Shown in pieces: positions 61,455 to 64,000 of a stretch of DNA of 64,000 nt; the stretch's first letter is position 1; the number at the start of each line of letters is the position of its first letter. The notes under the pieces were generated by a model. It saw only the letters and a list, made by a program, of their open reading frames with translations. It was not told where the DNA came from and made no database searches. The stretch spans positions 99,326,072-99,390,071 of the forward strand of contig OY757014.1 in the NCBI GenBank assembly GCA_963580285.1, read 5' to 3'. The translations under genes and the position numbers were made by a program. The stretch is from Lucinisca nassula. Taxonomy: Eukaryota > Mollusca > Bivalvia > Lucinida > Lucinidae.

Positions 61455-61481
61455 ATGGCGGAATCGGCATCACATGTGCAG
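61455..61481 (+). CDS. Candidate first coding exon of a host gene (weak)
   Basis: AGAAAATGG gives an ideal start context; the frame reads MAESASHVQ and ends exactly at CAG|GTTTGT, a usable splice donor. Upstream, ATTGTTTCAG at about 61341-61350 could be an acceptor for a 5' untranslated exon. The reading is attractive but only nine codons long, so it cannot be confirmed from the sequence. Confidence 0.28.
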
Positions 61482-61758
61482 GTTTGTTGTTGTTCTAGAT
61501 CTCGTGTTATGGTTACTAATCAATACGGCTGCTCACATTAACTTCACGGAAGACACATATCATTCACAAATTTATCTTCGATGGTCCGAATTTGACAGTT
61601 ACAGCCAGACAAACGGAGAACCGCACACAGTGGAGCTACTCACCCACGAAATCTCATTATTTTACATGAAACGCTCTTTTGGGAAGATTGCATGCACTTT
61701 TTTGTTGGTTGTTGACATACACATGATAAATCGGACTGTTGCAAATACGCTTTAAGGA
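61474..61758 (+). CDS. Small ORF with signal-peptide-like N-terminus (weak)
   Basis: 93 codons, ATG start, beginning MCRFVVVLDLVLWLLINTAA, a hydrophobic stretch, then INFTEDTYHSQIYLRWSEF with a possible N-glycosylation site. No family is recognised. It overlaps the candidate exon at 61455 in another frame; at most one of them is real. Confidence 0.22.
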
Positions 61759-61759
61759 A

Positions 61760-62286
61760 AATTGGAAATTGGAAGGCCCACAGTGAGACATCTTAGTTCC
61801 ATTTTCAATACAACGCCCGCGGGCAAGGAAATGGGTACAACGCAATTGATAAGACACAAAATTTTCCGGGTAAAATGGTAGTTGTATGGTCGTAGCACTA
61901 GTAAAATTCTATCTCAGATTTGGTTTTCCGATATTAATAATTAGTCCTACATAGTTTAAAGCACCAGTTGTGACCTTTAGGAAACGTTCAAAGTTTGTGT
62001 GCCTTGTCTTGGCATGCGAATTGCTCTGGTTCTAGCAATATAATACCCCCACCCCACCCCCACCCCACCTACTATGAATCTAGGACGATGTGATATAATT
62101 GATAACTATACAAAATACATAAACTATATTGATTTTGTTTAAACTTGTTGGAAGACAAGATCAATTAGCACTTGGTTGACTGGCTGACTGATTTGTTGAC
62201 TGGTCATGTTTCTTTGCTTTCTTAATTACCTTTTTCACACTTAAATTGTTGGTTTTGTTTGTTTGTGTAAACATTGTGATATTTTT
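61760..62286. other. Stretch without recognisable features
   Basis: Includes a C/A-rich CCCCCACCCCACCCCCACCC tract at about 62047-62070 and some GTTGACTGGCTGACTG repeats near 62170-62205. Nothing else was identified. Confidence 0.5.
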
Positions 62287-62440
62287 CATTAACTCTTAAC
62301 AAGAAGGGCAGTTGTCAGTTTCTGGCGAAAGAATGTGCACTGACCTGGTTAACCGCTAACGTATAAGCTTTCCCAGGAAACTGATCGGCTCAAAATTGAC
62401 CTAAAATAGTGTTGACTGGGCCATTAGTTAAACTCCAGTA
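62287..62440 (+). mobile_element. 3' fragment of the tRNA-derived SINE seen at 40223
   Basis: GAAGGGCAGTTGTCAGTTTC, GGCGAAAGAATGTGCACTG and TAGTGTTGACTGGGCCATTA match the body and tail; the tRNA head is missing. Confidence 0.85.
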
Positions 62441-62883
62441 CTCACTATCGAAATGTAAACAAATGACCATCACAGTTGAAACAATATCTGTACGAAGCCA
62501 ACGAAGCGCCCAACTTAAGGGACGTTGTACAAAGCAGTGGCGTGTAGACAGTCAAAAACATGAAATCCGCGGTTTTAGTGGGACAGTCCGTAGGAGAGGC
62601 AATACAGATCCAACACCTTTGATCTATATTACTCAAATATTTAAAAAGTACACAGTTAATTACGACTTTCTGTTTCACTCTCGATTGTGCACATTTTAAA
62701 CCTGTAGGATATTTGAATAACCAAAATAAGTTTCCATCAGTCGACCATAAATCGACAAACCACACCAACAAGGTGGGACTTGTCACAAAGGTGCAATTTG
62801 ACAACTTTAACGCTGTATGTGTTGATCAAAAATTAAAAAATAAAGAAGTTAAAACCTTAAAACGCGGCAAAAAGATTATTTTT

Positions 62884-63187
62884 TGTTTGTTTTTGTTTGA
62901 TTTGAGGTTTAACGTCCCCGTCAACACTATAAATGTCATTTTGGAGTCGTTGCTTCCAATTTTGTGGGACTTTTACCCGACATTGAGATGAAATGACATC
63001 TCAAGCCCTGTCGCCAAATGAAACCAAAAGGGTTTATAAGCATGGAGGGCCGCCTCGCACCGTGGTTCCTGGACAGACATAGATCCTCTAAGCTGTTTAC
63101 CAGTACTAGTGTGCGGGCCGGATTCAGCTCTGCGTGGAAGCATCATGCAGCCCATATATTTCTTCAAGCCCCTATGGGCGGGGGCCG
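62884..63187 (-). mobile_element. SINE-A, full length
   Basis: Tail TTTGTTTGATTTGAGGTTTAA at the left, head AAGCCCCTATGGGCGGGGGC at the right. Followed after ~65 bp by a very similar partial copy. Confidence 0.88.
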
Positions 63188-63255
63188 GCGGCAAAAAGAT
63201 AAAAATGCGACTTTAATAACAATTGTGTGAAACATATAATGGTAGCTTATTAACA

Positions 63256-63473
63256 CCGACATTGAGATGAAATGACATATCAAGCCCTGTCGCCCAATGC
63301 AACCATAAGGGTTTATAAGCATGGACGGTCCGCCTCGCACCGTGGTTCCTGGACAGGCTTAGATCCTCTAAGCTGTTTACCAGTACTAGTGTGCGGGCCG
63401 GATTCAGCTCTGCGTGGAAGCTGCATGCAGCCCATATATTTCTTCAAGCTCCTATGGGCGGGGGCCGGCGGCA
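63256..63473 (-). mobile_element. SINE-A, lacking the tail third
   Basis: Starts ACCGACATTGAGATGAAATG and shares private variants with the previous copy (CTAAGCTGTTTACC, CTATGGGCGGGGGCCGGCGG and the GAAACATATAATGG flank), so the two are a local duplication. Confidence 0.85.
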
Positions 63474-63529
63474 TAACTGTAATAACAATTGAGTGAAACA
63501 TATAATGGGAGCTTAGTAACACCGGTCTA

Positions 63530-63735
63530 TTTCAACTCAAAACTCGAAGTTTCAACTCTAAACTCGAAGTTTTCAACTCGAAACTCGAATATTTCAACTC
63601 GAAACTCGAAGTTTCAACTCGAAACTCGAATATTTCAACTCGAAACTCGAAGTTTTCAACTCGAACTCGAATATTGCAACTCGAAACTCGAAGTTTTCAA
63701 CTCGAAACTCGAATATTTTAACTCGAAACTCGATA
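63530..63735. repeat. Minisatellite (TTTCAACTCGAAACTCGAAGT)n
   Basis: About nine 20-22-bp units alternating AACTCGAAGTTT and AACTCGAATATT endings. ORFs on both strands are repeat shadows. Confidence 0.92.
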
Positions 63736-64000
63736 CTCGAAAAAAAGAAACCCTCCTTAACATGGACCCACAACATATTTTTAAGATTTTGTAAAACAAA
63801 CCCTTGTTAGGATGTATTCCAAAGATAATTTGGGATAAACTTCCTTATTTCCTGTCTGTAGTATATGTTGTGGCTCAGATGAGGCAACAGTTTACTCTGT
63901 ACCCACAACAATGTTTTGAACTATGTTTGCAAACAGTGTGGATCACGATCACTCTGCACACACAAGTTTGAATGAAGTAGACACAATTTAGTTTGATTGT

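Noticed and set aside
63836..63960. GTTGTGG...CCACAAC inverted words resembling MITE-C
   Set aside because: Only scattered similarity; too weak to call a copy.

Overview
The window looks like gene-poor, repeat-dominated nuclear DNA from a marine or freshwater mollusc, most likely a bivalve. This is inferred from content: tRNA-derived SINEs, pearl/Helentron-like core-repeat arrays, many fold-back MITEs, long (CA)n, (AATA)n and homopolymer G tracts, a permuted Penelope-like (Naiad-type) retroelement, and a young Ty3 LTR retrotransposon. I see no rRNA or functional tRNA gene, no CRISPR, and no complete host protein-coding gene. Three short stretches could be host exons.

Layout. 1-5.4 kb: fold-back and MITE remnants, a pearl-like array, SINE-B, and fragments of a dispersed repeat (repeat D) that matches the 5' part of the Naiad element. 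6.4-8.2 kb: a decayed pogo/Jerky-type DDE transposase. 9.4-12.1 kb: a minus-strand Naiad-type Penelope-like element with in-frame UGA codons; a second fragment lies at 14.3 kb. 15.4-16.3 kb: four successive long palindromes. 17.9-18.7 kb: an exact-looking 384-bp tandem duplication. 19-21 kb: SINE and fold-back cluster. 21.3-23.8 kb: a 5'-truncated, inactivated CR1/Jockey-like LINE carrying a SINE with clear target duplication. 24.2-28.7 kb: a diverged direct duplication of a core-repeat array. 29-35.7 kb: more arrays built of units with GTGACCTTGACC-type motifs. 31.7-41.1 kb: an unusual concentration of one ~300-bp SINE (SINE-A), partly in a 760-bp higher-order array.

43.69-59.92 kb: one minus-strand, nearly intact 16.2-kb Ty3-type LTR retrotransposon. 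It has 2143-bp LTRs differing at only three sites that I noticed, a tRNA-Leu-type primer binding site, a polypurine tract, Gag (one frameshift), a 1500-codon Pol (protease, RT, RNase H, an unusually long linker, integrase) and, in the position where env would lie, an 824-codon accessory ORF. That ORF joins N-terminal C2H2-type zinc fingers, a very long charged low-complexity region and a C-terminal BTB/T1 (KCTD-like) domain. It lacks an ATG before the first finger but sits directly behind a splice-acceptor-like sequence, so it is probably made from a spliced mRNA. This accessory gene is the most interesting feature of the window.

59.9-64 kb: the pearl-like array into which the LTR element inserted, candidate host exon starts, two more SINE-A copies and a 21-22-bp minisatellite.

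The coding content is almost entirely retroelement machinery. Pol and Gag of the Ty3 element mobilise it. The SINE families share a 3' end and probably depend on one LINE partner not in the window. The palindromic MITEs and pearl-like arrays are non-autonomous and need enzymes encoded elsewhere.
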